From positions 760,001-824,000 of the forward strand of contig JAVDOI010000044.1 of the NCBI GenBank assembly GCA_032191485.1: a DNA stretch of 64,000 bases, written 5' to 3'. Source of the stretch: Leptoclinus maculatus (taxonomy: Eukaryota; Chordata; Actinopteri; Perciformes; Stichaeidae). The notes beneath the pieces were generated by a model. That model did no database searches. It saw nothing but the letters and a program-made list of their open reading frames with translations, and had not been told where the DNA came from. Each line of letters begins with the position of its first letter. The stretch's first letter is position 1. This document shows positions 1 to 13,084 of this stretch, piece by piece. The position numbers were made by a program, and so were the translations under genes.

Positions 1-10
1 TTACTATCTA

Positions 11-290
11 ATGTCACTGCCCTGTCACTGCTATCTATTGTCACTGCCCTGTCACTATCTAATGTCACTGCCCTGTCACTGCTATCTAATGTCACTGCCC
101 TGTCACTGCTATCTAATGTCACTGCCCTGTCACTGCTATCTAATGTCACTGCCCTGTTACTGCTATCTAATGTCACTGCCCTGTCACTGCTATCTAATGT
201 CACTGCCCTGTCACTGCTATCTAATGTCACTGCCCTGTCACTGCTATCTAATGTCACTGCCCTGTTACTATCTAATGTCACTGCCTACTT
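11..290. repeat. 27-bp minisatellite
   Basis: Tandem units of about 27 bp built on ATGTCACTGCCCTGTCACTG followed by CTATCTA, with a few shorter 18-21 bp units and single-base variants (CTGTTACT). The + strand is open across it only because the unit length is a multiple of three. I see no sign of a real gene. The array is cut by the window edge. Confidence 0.9.
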
Positions 291-345
291 CTCTACAAAA
301 CCTGGATTCACTGTCTGTCTGATGGATCTAGATAAAGACCTGGGT

Positions 346-350
<5 letters not shown>

Positions 351-378
<28 letters not shown>
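351..378. repeat. (TA)n microsatellite
   Basis: About 13 TA dinucleotides followed by an ACATACATA tail. Confidence 0.9.
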
Positions 379-599
379 TACATATAGACAAATAAAAAAT
401 GACCAATAAAATATTACCGTAGTAGGTCGCAGTGATAAAATAAATTACTTCCAACTAACATACGTAATCGTAATAAGAGTAAAAAAGTGTATCATCAATC
501 CAGTTGCGCTACTTAGGAGCTTAAAGTTTAAAGTTTCAGTGCTCTGTTGGAGATTGTGAAAAGAAAGCTGCAGTAGCAATAGCTAGGTTTCTAGTTTGA

Positions 600-880
600 G
601 CATTACAATAAAAGATCGTGTCATCGGCGTAGAGACGGCCGCTACCAGTAACTGAGTGTGTTGCAATGTAACTTTATGTGTAATGTAAATAAAACAGGAC
701 CCAAAGTAGATCCTTGGGGAACTCCCTTTAGATTCAGAAAATAGCCAAATTGTTGACTTGTCAAACAACTTTTATTTACAGTACGGTGGAAATATAAACA
801 GTTGCTGTGACTGTGATCATCTTGAATCAAGCAATTGTTTTTCCTTTTAAAAGTGCTTTTTAGTTCATGTGGATTCAAAA
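600..880 (-). mobile_element. non-LTR retrotransposon reverse-transcriptase remnant
   Basis: On the minus strand this region reads GVPQGSTLGPVLF, the conserved palm-domain block of LINE reverse transcriptases (complement of about 690-725). Further downstream in another frame it reads LYADDTIFYCNA, which contains the catalytic YADD box (complement of about 600-632). The two blocks sit in the expected order and spacing but in different frames, with a stop between them, so the copy is dead. The clade cannot be assigned from so little sequence. Confidence 0.75.
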
Positions 881-1095
881 ATAACCCTTAAAGCTGAACA
901 TTATTCATCGTATTACCACCTGGATACTCTTGATACTTCTATTACCAATCATGTGGCCTGATGTAATTCAATATCACAGAGAGTTATTAAGCCCAGGGAT
1001 GGCAGATGGAATTGTACTTCAAGCAATAACACGGCAAAAAAGGCATTTAGGGTCCCCAGATGTTGACCTTTAAAGTGTTAGCCACCTGTTGCGTT

Positions 1096-1101
1096 TAATC
1101 C
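1096..1101 (+). promoter_or_regulatory. possible OTX/CRX half-site upstream of recoverin
   Basis: TAATCC lies about 250 bp upstream of the recoverin start codon. CRX/OTX factors bind this hexamer in photoreceptor promoters. A six-base match is expected often by chance, so its position before a photoreceptor gene is the only support. Confidence 0.2.
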
Positions 1102-1347
1102 TCTGCTTATACCTCCAGTATTTAACTCTGTCTTCAAAAAAAAAGGTGTCATAGTGGTGTGACGTGGTTTATCCCCTTAATCTTCCAAGACAGCTGTCTG
1201 GATTTAGGTGGTGATGACCATAATCTCATTTGGCACCTTGAGGGGCAGCCAGGGTGATATACGAGGCAGAGTGAACTCCAACGAGCGCCGCCGAGGTTTT
1301 TAAACCCCCAAACACAGGAGGACACAGAAGAAGAAGAAGTCTGCAGG

Positions 1348-2652
1348 ATGGGGAATACTAAGAGCAGCGCTTTGTCGAAGGAGCTCCTGGAGGAACTGAA
1401 GTCCAACACGAAATACTCAGAGTCCGAGCTCTGCACCTGGTACCAGTCCTTCCTGAAGGAGTGTCCCAGCGGGAAGATCAGCAAGCAGCAGTTTGAGGGC
1501 ATCTACGCCAGCTTCTTCCCGAACGCGGACCCCACAGATTACGCTCGGCACGTGTTCAGGAGTTTCGACACCAACGCGGACGGCACTTTGGACTTCAAGG
1601 AGTACATCGTCGCTCTGCACCTCACATCCGGGGGGAAGACTCTGCAGAAGCTGGAGTGGGCCTTTGCCCTGTACGACGTGGACGGGAACGGAACCATCAG
1701 CAAAAATGAAATACTGGAGATTGTTCGGGTACTTATACCTTTTTTTTTCCATCATGATGGCGGAGAAAACAACAGTTGCTACTCACAAGCTGAAGTATTT
1801 GATATATTTCCTTTATCCCTACAGTAAGACTTCCATTCAGCCTCTTTCCAAAAGCCTTTAACATGGTTAAACGTTGAAAACAAGATGGTATATTGTTCCA
1901 TAATTTAGATTTAATTATATATTGTCTTCACCTTATGTTCGCTCTTTACACCTTTATTCCCTGAAAAATCTCTGTAATGGAAACTAGAGGGATTGTAAGT
2001 AAGTGATTAATGAGTCATTGATAAATAAATCCTGGTGGTGTAAACTGCCATTATAATTTCCACGTTTTAAATTGCTCTTTTAGACAGACAAACTGACCAA
2101 AATAATAAATGTACACTTATACAAAGCAAAGAAAAGCAGCAAGTTGTCATATTTCAGAAGCTCGAACCAGTAAATGGTTGATTGATTCATTTTCAGATTT
2201 TTTCATGCACCAACAGAATCCATTGCATAATACGCAGATTATTTAAATCATTTTGTGTGTATTTAATGATGCATGCACTGTAAAAACATGTTTAAAAATT
2301 ACTCTCACGCAGTCGATATTCAACATGATTCCTGATGACGACCAGAAGAACCTCCCCGAGGATGAAAACACGCCGGAGAAGAGGGCGGAGAAAGTCTGGG
2401 AATTCTTCGGGAAGAAGGAAAACGGTAACTCATAATTCATTAACTCCCTTTTGAACAGCTGCTCTAAAGCCTCACCCACGTGTTTGATGCTGTTCTACTG
2501 GTGCTGTTTATTTGTATTTTTATCCTTTCCTAGATAAAGTCTCAGAGGGAGAATTCATTCAGGGTGTGATGGACAACAACGACATCCTGCGGTTGATACA
2601 ATATGATGAACCTCAGAAAATTAAAGACAAGCTGAAAGAGAAGAAGCAATAA
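1348..2652 (+). CDS. rcvrn: recoverin (neuronal calcium sensor), three coding exons
   Basis: Coding exons are 1348-1728, 2313-2424 and 2534-2652, all with GT-AG borders. They give 203 residues against about 200 in the family. Recoverin is a Ca2+-myristoyl switch protein that inhibits rhodopsin kinase in photoreceptors. The start MGNTKSSALSK carries the N-myristoylation glycine. Cys39-Pro40 sits in the non-binding first EF-hand (ECPSGK). EF2 (DTNADGTLDFKE, residues 74-85) and EF3 (DVDGNGTISKNE, 110-121) are canonical Ca2+ loops, and EF4 is degenerate. The C-terminus is lysine-rich (KDKLKEKKQ), as in recoverin. The exon 1 frame continues into the intron and is open there only by chance. The nearest alternative is a visinin-like paralogue; the sequence cannot tell which teleost recoverin copy this is. 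The gene converges with gas7. Confidence 0.93.
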
Positions 2653-2902
2653 CATGTGGAAAAAGCCCCTTCTTGTGATTTTAAGACTTGTTTTTCTGTT
2701 TAAATTCTCACGTTCTGGCTGTTTGTCCTCTTCAACCATGTTTCACTCTTTTTTTATTGTATTTTTTTGGTCTAACAACCAGGCAGACAGTACTGCATTT
2801 TTGTCTTTGTACCCAGAGAGTATTTTCTTCTGTGCCCTTTAGGATGTATCTCAATGTTTTTTAGGTCAATGTTTGATTGCTTTAATCGGCATTAAAGGCA
2901 TA

Positions 2903-2908
2903 AATAAA
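2903..2908 (+). promoter_or_regulatory. poly(A) signal of recoverin
   Basis: AATAAA lies 251 bp after the recoverin stop codon, with an ATTAAA 12 bp before it. This suggests a 3' UTR of about 0.27 kb. Confidence 0.65.
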
Positions 2909-2944
2909 CTGCAACGACTGCACTCCTGATAGTTATGGTTATCT

Positions 2945-3545
2945 GCTAGCCTTCTAATTTACCCTGTTTCCTATAAAATCTCAGTAACTGAGTGTATTAT
3001 TCCAAATAAATTAGACAATGGCTAAATCTTATAATGGAGAAAAAATTACAGATAAGCTGGTCCAGCTAAACGCTAACTAGCAGTGTAGCCGTAACTTCCA
3101 TCTCAAGGGAAATTTGTGTGATTTCATGTGGCTAAGATAATTTAAAATAACATATTTTGTCTTTAATTAAACATGAATTAATAGCTCAAATGGACAAAAA
3201 AGCTGAGGAGGAAACAATCTAATATGTCCTTGTGTGTTTGACCCTGTGATTGGCTCAATAGAAGTATGTAAGGTAATTGACTAACCAGCACAAAGGTAAT
3301 TAGCTAGTTGTGGCTATCTTAGCAACTAGCCTGAGTCAAAGCTAATTTACCCCTATTTCCTGGTTGAAAATACTATGTTGGTGCTATGACATCTTAGTAC
3401 TGTATTTGTTAAACCGCATAAATCAGACAACAGCTAAATCTTAAAAAAATAGGGAAAAGATTATCACCAGATAAACTACTCGGGCTAAACGCTAACTAGC
3501 CTAGCTAGCAGGGTAGCAGTAGCTGCCTCTAGATTTCATGTGATT
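2945..3545. repeat. diverged duplication (two copies about 385 bp apart)
   Basis: The segment around 2948-3110 recurs, diverged, around 3331-3530. Shared landmarks in the same order are CTAATTTACCC, CAGCTAAATCTTA or its GGCTAAATCTTA variant, AGATAA, and GCTAAACGCTAACTAGC. The GCTAAC-rich core is typical of fish intergenic repeats. Confidence 0.6.
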
Positions 3546-4304
3546 TTATTTTTATTTTAGCTACTTTCATTCACATTTTTGTGTTGAATTAAACTTAAAT
3601 GTTTTAGCTTATTAGCTCAAATGGAGAGAAGAAGCTGAAGAAGAAACAAAGAACATATTTTGTGTGTAAACATTGTGTTTTCCCTTCACCCTTTAGACAG
3701 TGCAAATATTTAATAATCAGTATAAAAAAATTACACAATTTACAAGTTATATCTGTTATACTCCTGTTTCTTACTGCTCCCCCCCCCCCCCCCCCCCCCC
3801 CCCTTATGTTTGCTCGCCAGCCTTTCCTTGACAGCCAATTCACTCTCTCATGTCTGGCAGCGTATACCGGCAATGTTTGGTCACACTTGGAATTGATTCA
3901 TTAGGTTGATAGCGAGAAAGTCTGGACGAGAGCTCCTTATGAGAGGAATTAGGCTCAGGTTAACAATCTGTCTGAATCAGCCGATCCTATTAAGAGCTGA
4001 AGGTCAACGGAGACGAACACACTCCTTTACTCAAGTGTTGAAGATAATGTGGGCTTGGCACAGTGAAGAACACTTTAGTTATACATATTGTTAGGCAAGC
4101 TACAAGTATTACAATTATGATGTATGTGTCACTGCAAAAGACTGTTTTAAATCATAGAATATGTAAAGACAACAGTGAAAACTTTGGCCTTCTACCAAAT
4201 GGAAGATAACTCCTGTTCTTACTTTGATATTGTAGCGTTTTGTGTTCTTTTTTAGATCATTATTATTACTTAAAAAGATAGTAATAGATGGGAATAAATC
4301 AAGA

Positions 4305-4445
4305 GAAAAGTAGTCATTTTCTCATAGACTTCTATACAACCAGAGGAGTCGCCCCCTGGTGGACATTAGAGAGAATGCAGCTTTAACACATGAAGCTTTG
4401 GCTTCACTTTTCAGAACCGGACGTTGCCTCTTGAAGCTGAAACAG
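4305..4445 (-). repeat. dispersed repeat A, inverted copy
   Basis: This is the reverse complement of the element at 7235-7480 and 13505-13715. The shared core contains CACCAGGGGGCGACTCCTCT followed by GGTTGTATAGAAGTCTATGA. It is a short interspersed repeat of unknown class. Confidence 0.8.
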
Positions 4446-5329
4446 ATTTTTTTAGGAGTCTAAAATAAGCCCACTTTCTTCTAACTGGGTGATGCTGACG
4501 GCCACCGACTGACCACGATTATGTACCTCATACAACTCCATTTAAAAAAAACAAATGATCCCTTTAAACCCTCTGAGGTCTAAGAACATTTTCTTGATTT
4601 TTGCATATTTTCACCTTTAAATGTACTTACATATAACATGACAACCACGTGTTTCATATACAAATTTGCAGAAAAGTCTCAGCTATATGTAAAATGTGTC
4701 CTACAGCACTGTGTAAAGACATAATTTGTCCCTAAAGCAAATCTTCAAATCTCTTGTGAAACCTTTACTCATGTGAACCAAATTGTTTTGGTGTTTCAAA
4801 TGAAGTCTTGTGTGCACAAAAGTAGTGTAATATATGAATAGAATACTAGATATATGTATAATAAATGTCTCAAAAAGGTACCTGTCTAGTATTCTAATGC
4901 TTTGTGTGTTTCCTTTGAGGCCTATGAACGTGTTGAATGTATGTCCTCATTGAAACGTTTGAAAGACTGACTGTTATTGGGATTAAATGTAAATTATTTG
5001 GGGCAGAAAAAAAAGAGATGGTATTGTAATTTCTCTTTGCAATACAGTTAAATAGTTGAGTCAAAATAATTAAAATAAAGAAGAGCACAGAAGGTCAAGC
5101 TTCTTCATCAGGAAGATTGGCTTTGCATCCCCAGACCAGTGACCACCTGTCTTTGCTGGTCCTTCCAATCTGTACTGGACTGGATCCAGTAGCGTTTGGA
5201 AACCAAAAGATCAAAGGTTTCAGCTGATTAAACTACAAGAAAAAAGTCCACTGCTTCCTGCCCCATTCCTGCCTCCCAACACAGTTACATAACGACACAC
5301 CGTGATATTAAATCTTTTCAGAGAGGAGA

Positions 5330-5335
5330 TTTATT
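5330..5335 (-). promoter_or_regulatory. poly(A) signal of gas7
   Basis: AATAAA on the minus strand, 1.65 kb beyond the gas7 stop codon. A long 3' UTR from 6980 to about 5310 follows from this. That UTR would include the (GT)n tract at 6330-6365. Confidence 0.5.
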
Positions 5336-6328
5336 TTGGACACTGCATTCCACAGCACACCGTCTGGACAGAGTTCACCTACGATCAAACATTCGTAAAA
5401 CATCGGGAACATCGGATTTGAATGCACGTTATGAAAATGTTAATCACGGGAAGGGGGAGGGGGTGGGAGGGGGGGGGGGCAGTAAACTCGACCGTTACGT
5501 CATCGTGAAACCGTTGAGACATTTAGTTGGAACGTAATAACTTTGTTACATTTAGTGCACAACATTGACACACACTGATAGAACCTCTACGACAGATATG
5601 CTATTTAAACCTGCGCATGAAATACGACTTCTCTTCATTTAACACAAAAATAATGTAAAGCACTCTACGCATTATGAATGTTGGTGATAAGGCAGGTGAG
5701 CATATATATATATATTTAATTTTTTAATAGCAATTATTTTCTTGTGCTCAGCAGCTGGATTACGACTTTAATCTTTATCTGATGGGCTTCGTGCTTTTGA
5801 GAGATTTTAAAGAGACGGCCCACAGAAAGGTAATAATTCACACAGTCAAATGTAAAAGGACAAAAGACAAACGCACATGTAAACACACACTGTTCATGCA
5901 GTCTCTGATATTAATGCGTTTTTCATTTGGGCGACTGGGACGAGCTTCAGATCAGTAACGTTCTGGTCTGCGAGTTCTTCTCTGTACATTTACCCCCAAA
6001 AAATAAAACGAACAACGTGGTACGGTACAAACACCTCGTCGATGTTAAAACATCTGACAGCAAAATACGTCTAGCCTGTACAAATGTACACTGATGCAGT
6101 AGAGTATGTCAAGGACATTCCAGGTATATAACCGTTAGGCACTAAAAGGTGTTTCAGTGTAACTTGGACCACCTTTTTCCTCCGGACTGATCCAAAATAG
6201 ACCCTGGGCCTAAATCTGATCCACCACCAGAATCAAAATCACATTCCAAAAAAAAACACTGTATGTGTGCTTTGTTATTTTTTAAACAACTGAGGTTACC
6301 GGCTATTACTGCTTGTGTTGTGTTTTTG

Positions 6329-6329
<1 letters not shown>

Positions 6330-6365
<36 letters not shown>
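6330..6365. repeat. (GT)n microsatellite in the gas7 3' UTR
   Basis: About 17 GT dinucleotides inside the inferred gas7 3' UTR. Confidence 0.9.
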
Positions 6366-6367
<2 letters not shown>

Positions 6368-6980
6368 CTCCTAAATTCCGTCACTTGCCAGGATACCTTG
6401 TGTAACTTCAACAGACTATACCAAAAACAACCATCGTGGTTCCACAAATTGTGCAGCTCTCCATATACAGAAAAAGCAAGATATTCAAAACATGCACCAT
6501 TTCCACCAAAAATGATCCGGCAAAATATGAAAATATATCATATTCAGTCTAAGATCTCAATATCCGTATGTAAAATAAAGGGAATATCAATAATTAGACT
6601 TTTTTTGTAGTTTTTTTGTTTGGTTCACTCGAACTGTGAAAAGTGTAGATTGAAGCTAAACTAAACGATTCAAAATACATGTAATTTTTCTAATAGTGTC
6701 AACTTTACAACAGGTAAACAGCAGAATATGTTAAATGGCATTCAATAAGCTAATGTTGATTATGAGAGGGTTTAAATTTAGGAGGAACATGCTGGTACTT
6801 TGATCCGTCATCACGTTTCCTGACCGTTACGTGTGAATCTTTCCTGCTGTTGTTCCAGCCGGAGAGAGGATGAGCAGACCTCTGGACATGCACTGTCCCT
6901 GGATCAGTGTTATCAGCTGGGACTCTGTGTAATGTGTTGTAATACTGAAGACAGAACGGCTGATCCCAGGTCAGTGCGGT

Positions 6981-9900
6981 CTATATGTCCATGTCCACGG
7001 GTCGGACGTCGCCGGTGTTGTTCTCCTTCACCCACAGCTCCCTGTCTTTGGCTGGATCCACGGTCTGCAGCAGCTGGTCGACCGGCTCCACCATCTACAC
7101 ACACACACACACCAACAATTACATCATCATTTAGGGATTTTTAACGGGTCCGTACAACCGTAGCACGCTGCCGTTGCACATCAGGCTGGCCCCTACACTG
7201 CCTGTTTTTAAATCGCGCCTTAAAACCAAGCGGCAACCTCCGGTTCTGAATAGTGAAGCCAAAGCTTCATGTGTTAAACCTGCATTCTCTCTAGTGTCCA
7301 CCAGGGGGCGACTCCTCTGGTTGTATAGAAGTCTATGAGAAAATGACTCTACTTCTCTCTTGATTTATTACCTCAGTAAACATTGTAAACATGAGTTTAT
7401 GGTCTCAATCTCTAGTTTCAAGTCTTCTTCAATACAGCATGATGTTCATTTAGTACATTATGGTCCATTTAGAGTCAAACAGACCATAAAGCAGGGGATG
7501 CTTTAGGGCGGGGCTTACTGTGATTGACAGGTCTCTACCAGAGACGTATACAGCGTCTCTAACCACGGTATCACCCAAGATGGCGACGGTCAAAAAGCCA
7601 AAGATGCAATTACTAAATCACTGTTACAAAATGAAGGTCTTTAAATGTATTATGGAGGTTAAATACAGGTAGTTGTTGTCCGGTAGAGATGTGTAACTTT
7701 AATTGTACGTTCTGCCCACAGATCATCATCAGGTTGATCTCTAATGTCTCTGTCCCCTCGAGGAGTTCGTCTACGTCTCGTTAGATTCACAGCAGGTTTC
7801 TCTCGACCTCCTAAACGAGCAGAGCGTCTCACAGCGATGACAGCGAGCGTGTTTTTGACGGACGGCTGACAGAAGAAACACGACTGCAGGGCTCGATGTG
7901 TCAAAGCTTCTACACTCGCACCACGAGACCCGCCACTCACGTCAGACAAATGAAAACATGAATCCAGAATGTGTTCAGACTCGATACTCGGACATAGTTA
8001 CACCTTCAGAATCATTTGAATGCAGGAAGAAGGAGCTCTGACTCACGCTCTGATTGAACATGTCCGTCTCGTGTCTCAGAGTCGTGTACTGACGTAAATG
8101 CTGCTGAATCCACTCGATCCGTTCAACCTCCAGTTTCTCCAGCTCCTGAAGTGGAAGGAAGACAAAAGGAGGAAACCTGTTGAACTCTTTTGTTTTATGG
8201 ACATTAACTTTACTTCCTCATTGTTCCACCCGACTGCTGTACGTGTACTAATAATAATAAATAGCTAAATCAAACCATTTTCACATCGATAGATTGAAAC
8301 ATTGCAATTTTCTTTCTTTTCTTGGATGGATATTGTTTAATTAACCACATTCTAAAGCTGAGGTCTCTGACAGAATCATTCTCATAAGATTAGAAAGCGT
8401 CATGGTCACATTAATGAAGAATGAAGCTGTTAGAACAATCAGAAGGTGAGGATTGACCCTCTCTTACCATGCTGGTGGTGACCATCTCTTCAAACCACTT
8501 GCACTGCGTCTGGTTGTACAGATCCACGCAGCGCATCAGGTCGTCTCCTGCGGGACACAGAGAGGTCAGAGGTCAGCAGTGTTCCTTTTGTTCTCCGAAG
8601 GTTTTAAATCATCTCTTTTCAGCTCTGCGTGTCTGTTATTAGTGGTTTAGAGCGAAACCTGTAAGCACCAGCAGAGGGCGCTCACAAACCACCATTCAAA
8701 GATCCTGATGTCATGTGGACATGAATCTGTTATTTTGGCTTTTTTACAGTATTAATCCATCTATAAAGACCGTCGGATGAGTTCTATTTTAATATACTGG
8801 AAATGTTTTACAAGAAATGTGCCAAACTGTGTCTTAAATCGAATAAAAACTGAGCTAAAATAATAGTGTTTTTCATTTAGACTGACAAACGCCTAGGAAG
8901 CCCATTCCCGCAAGCAAAAAAAAAAAAAAAAGATCACTAAAAAAAAAATAAAAAAAATAGTAACTTAAAAAAAAAAAAAAAAAATGTAATTCACAAAAAA
9001 AAAAAATAAAAATAAAAAATCCACCCACAAAATAAATAAGAATAATTCTAATAATTTTTTATTTTTTTTTTATTTTACTTTTTTTCCACCAGCAAAAAAA
9101 AAAAAATAACTTTTGGTGCATCCATCTGTAACCATAACACTGACCAGATTTTTCCAGTTGCTATAGAAAGTCGAAATGATGAGATACTTTAACACAACAG
9201 TCATAGAAGCAGCTATGACATATGAATGGATTGTGAGTACATTGAAGACTTCTTTAAAACGTGGCTTTACAACACATGAAATACAGCTGATGTTTCACAT
9301 GGATTGTACTGAGCAAACGCACCCTTGAATAGAATGTTAAGCAAGAAGCAGCTCTGGAGTATAAAGAATGAAACCAATGTGGCTGAGGTGGCGACCAATA
9401 AACAGCAACTGGAAACATCTTTTTTTTTTTTCTTTTTTGCTGACAGAGAAAAAGTAAAAAAAAAAAAAAAATATATATTTTTTTTTTTTGTGAATTAATT
9501 ATTATTATTATTTTTTTTTTGTGAATTCATTTTTTTTTTTTTTTCTTTTTTGTGAATTAATTATTATTATTTTTTTTTGGTGATCTTATTTTTAATTTTT
9601 TTGCTGGCGTGAATGGGCTTCCATAGTTTATTGGTCGCCACCTCAGCCACATTGGTTTCATTCTTTATACTCCAGAGCAGGCCTGGCCAACCCGCGGCTC
9701 CCGAGCCGCATGCGGCTCTTTGCCTAGTTTCATGCGGCTCTTACGTTCATATCGAAGTTTTTTTTTTATTTTTTTTTTTTATGTGCGTGTTCGCTTCGCT
9801 TGAGTTCAATACGGTATTTTCGTCAAACGCGCAAGGGGCGGACTGGGGGAAAAAAGTGGCCCGGGAGTTACTGTGTCAGACCGGCCCACTCGGTATTTTT

Positions 9901-12647
9901 TCACTCGCATTAATGCGTAGTTTATCGCGCGTTAATACATGGAGCAGACATTTGTATCACAGTGTTTTTAGTGTATAGGTTAAGGACTGTGGTCTTTATA
10001 GCAATTTGATTCTTTGAAGACATCATAAAGATATTTAACTTTCACATCTGAAATTACAAGAGCTCTGCTCTGTGATGTCTTTCCTTGTCTCTCCCCCCTG
10101 TGTCACGGTGTGGGTACATCGCACTGGTGAAATCAGAATACCCTTATTTGATTGGCTAAACTGCATCACGTGACGTGATTTACAACGCATTGGTCGGTGT
10201 GTTTTTTTTCGCACGTGTTGAGTAGGCTAGAGCAGTGGTCCCCAACCTCCTGATAGATGTTTTATTTTGAAAAATTACCGGATTCTCTCCCAATTTCATC
10301 CGCCTGTGGCTCTTGACACATGTCAAGACGCTTGTCTCGGTCACGTGATATGTTAATTAAGCCCACAAGTTAGCGAAAATGAGTAAACAACTTTTGGAGA
10401 GCTTCTTTGCAAAGGGGAAAAGCCCACTAAGGAGACAGAAGAAGAAACTTCCAAGAAAAAGAAAGCTTCATTTAACAGACAATATCAGGAGTCTAATTAA
10501 ATACCAGGAGTAATTCTGACACGCCAAACCCGCTCTGCATAATATGTGACGACAGAGGAAGAGGAAGAGGAAGATCAGCTGCTGGAGATTGTAAATGACG
10601 GTGGCCTTAAAAGTATGTTTGAGACAACAACTCTGCTGGTGTTTTGGATTGACATTTAATAACACCTAAAACAAAGTTAGACTGACGGAAGAGATTAGAT
10701 GAGTAAAGAAGTTGGAAACCATGAGTGTGAATACAGATTGTGAGGAGTAGTATAAAATATCAGTCAGTGATTATTGACTTTGGGTATTTAGGTATTAGAG
10801 TAAATTTAACGTGTTCTGTGAAGCATGGAATATAGTCGTGGCCGGCGATGTCAGAGGGAGGGCCTGTTGGTGATGGAGGTGGGCCGGTATTGGACCATCC
10901 CAACCCCGTCGGCCTACCGGGGATTTTCCCGGTATCCCCGATGGCCAGTCCGCCCCTGTTCTACCCTGAAACACGTGAAATCAAAGCATCGATCTGTTCT
11001 GACTGACACCCATGTGAAAGAATTGCTTCGAGTGGCAACAACGGAATACAAGCCAGATTTGAAGAAGATTGTTCAAGGCAAGGAAGTCCCACTAAGCAAC
11101 ATGCATAGTAAAAGAAAAATTCTATTGTAAATTATTATATTTTTGTTTGTGGACTTGGTTGAACTGAGAGTTTGTGTGTGTGAGACAGTGCACACAATGT
11201 TCATTGTTGAAAATGACTGGCCTGTGGTCTTAGTACTGTAGGAGTCAATTTCTGTCATTATCATGTTGGTGTGTGACATTTACAATAAATCTGGCTGAGC
11301 AGAGGTCTGTGTGTGTGTGTGTGTGAGGAAGGGATGGGGTGATGTTCATGTGTGCCCATGTGTATGATGTGGCTCTTTGCGGTAACACAGCAAAAAATGT
11401 GGCTCTTAGTCTCTGACTGGTTGGCCACCCCTGCTCCAGAGCTTCAAGGGTGCGTTTGCTCAGTACAATCCATGTGAAACATCATCTGTATTTCATGTGT
11501 TGTAAAGCCACGTTTTAAAGAAGTCTTCAATGTACTCACAATCCATTCATATGTCATAGCTGCTTCTATGACTGTTGTGTTAAAGTATCTCATAATTTCG
11601 ACTTTCTATAGCAACTGGAAAAATCTGGTCAGTGTTATGGTTACAGATGGATGCACCAAAAGTTTTTTTTTTTTTTTTTGCTGGTGGAAAAAAAGTAAAA
11701 TAAAAATTATTAGAATTATTATTATTTATTTTGTGGGTGGATTCTTTTTTTTTTTTTTTTCTTTTTTGTGAATTACATTTTTTTTTTTTTTTTTTTAAGT
11801 TACTATTTTTTTTTTTGTGATCTTATTTTTTTTTTGGGCTTCCATACAAACGCAGCACATTTCTGGGACAAAAATCAAACAGATCTCAAATTTGGTTTCA
11901 CAAATACTGTTTTTAAATCCACTCTAAAACCCTCATCTGCTCACATTTGCTTTGAATTATATATTTTTCTATTCAGTAAAGTATCCGAGTACGTCTTTAA
12001 CATCTATCGTGTCTCTCTTCCAAATCTATATGAAATCTTCTTCTTTCAATTCGTCCTAATAAAGTTGGTCAAACTGAATATTCCAGCCGTCTACATCCTA
12101 ACACGTGAAGAAGAGTCAGAGAGTGAAGCTAAAAACACGACCGAAGCTCATTAATATTCACTCCGTGAAGGTAAAATCACATCCTCGTGTTTGGCAGCGA
12201 GGACATTGTGACCGGCCTTGAGGCGGCGGCGTTGACCCGACACACCCGAGAGGCATTAAAACCAGAAAAATAAACCAGATTGTGAACATTTAACAGTTTC
12301 TTTTAGCTGTGATTCACACGTTTTACCTTTAAAAACACTACAAAGAAATATGGAAAATCTCCAGGTTTAGACTAAAACTCAAGGAAACAGAAGTTTTAAT
12401 ATCTGTGTCCTTGATTCAGTTTAAACCTGAAGTGTTCCGTGTGTCTCAGTGCAGTTATTTGGTGACACGTCGAATAAACTGTGACCGGCTCTCATTCAAA
12501 GCTCCGACTCTGTGACCTCTGACCTGCTTGTGTGGATTTCCGCCGGGCCTTCTTGATGTCCTCCTCCGTCTTGTTGCTCAGTTTGATCTCCAACTGCTGG
12601 GTCTTCACCTCCAGATCTTTCTGCCGGTCCGCCAGGGCTTTACGGGC

Positions 12648-12739
<92 letters not shown>

Positions 12740-13041
12740 ACATATTTTTAGCGGGATGTGTGAACGCAGGCACAATGAGTCATTCAGCATAATCCTCAGA
12801 TGTACTGTACCTCTACCTCTACTACAGGGATCATTACAGCCTTCTCATATCTGTTCTTAATCCATTTCATTGAGTGTTTCCTCTTATTTATTTATTTTAC
12901 TGTGGCACTTCTGCGAAGGATCGAAGGATCGCGGATCGAGTTTGAAAGGTAAACGTACAGTAACAGTGATGCCAAGAAAGTCTCTTTGTTTCAAGAAACA
13001 ACAACGGAAAAGAAAACATGCAGAAAATACCCAGAAAGTGA

Positions 13042-13084
<43 letters not shown>

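Larger units (their letters stand above)
2930..5310. other. recoverin-gas7 intergenic region
   Basis: No gene is seen here. The region holds a diverged tandem duplication (2945-3545), a 25-bp poly-C run (3779-3803) and one inverted copy of a dispersed repeat (4305-4445). The rest is AT-rich sequence without recognisable structure. The two flanking genes converge on this interval, so no promoter is expected. Confidence 0.6.

Noticed and set aside
11..322. 103-codon repetitive open frame.
   Set aside because: It is a by-product of a minisatellite whose unit is a multiple of three.
11568..12154. Two long phenylalanine-rich open frames.
   Set aside because: They are translations of the poly-T module of the foldback element.
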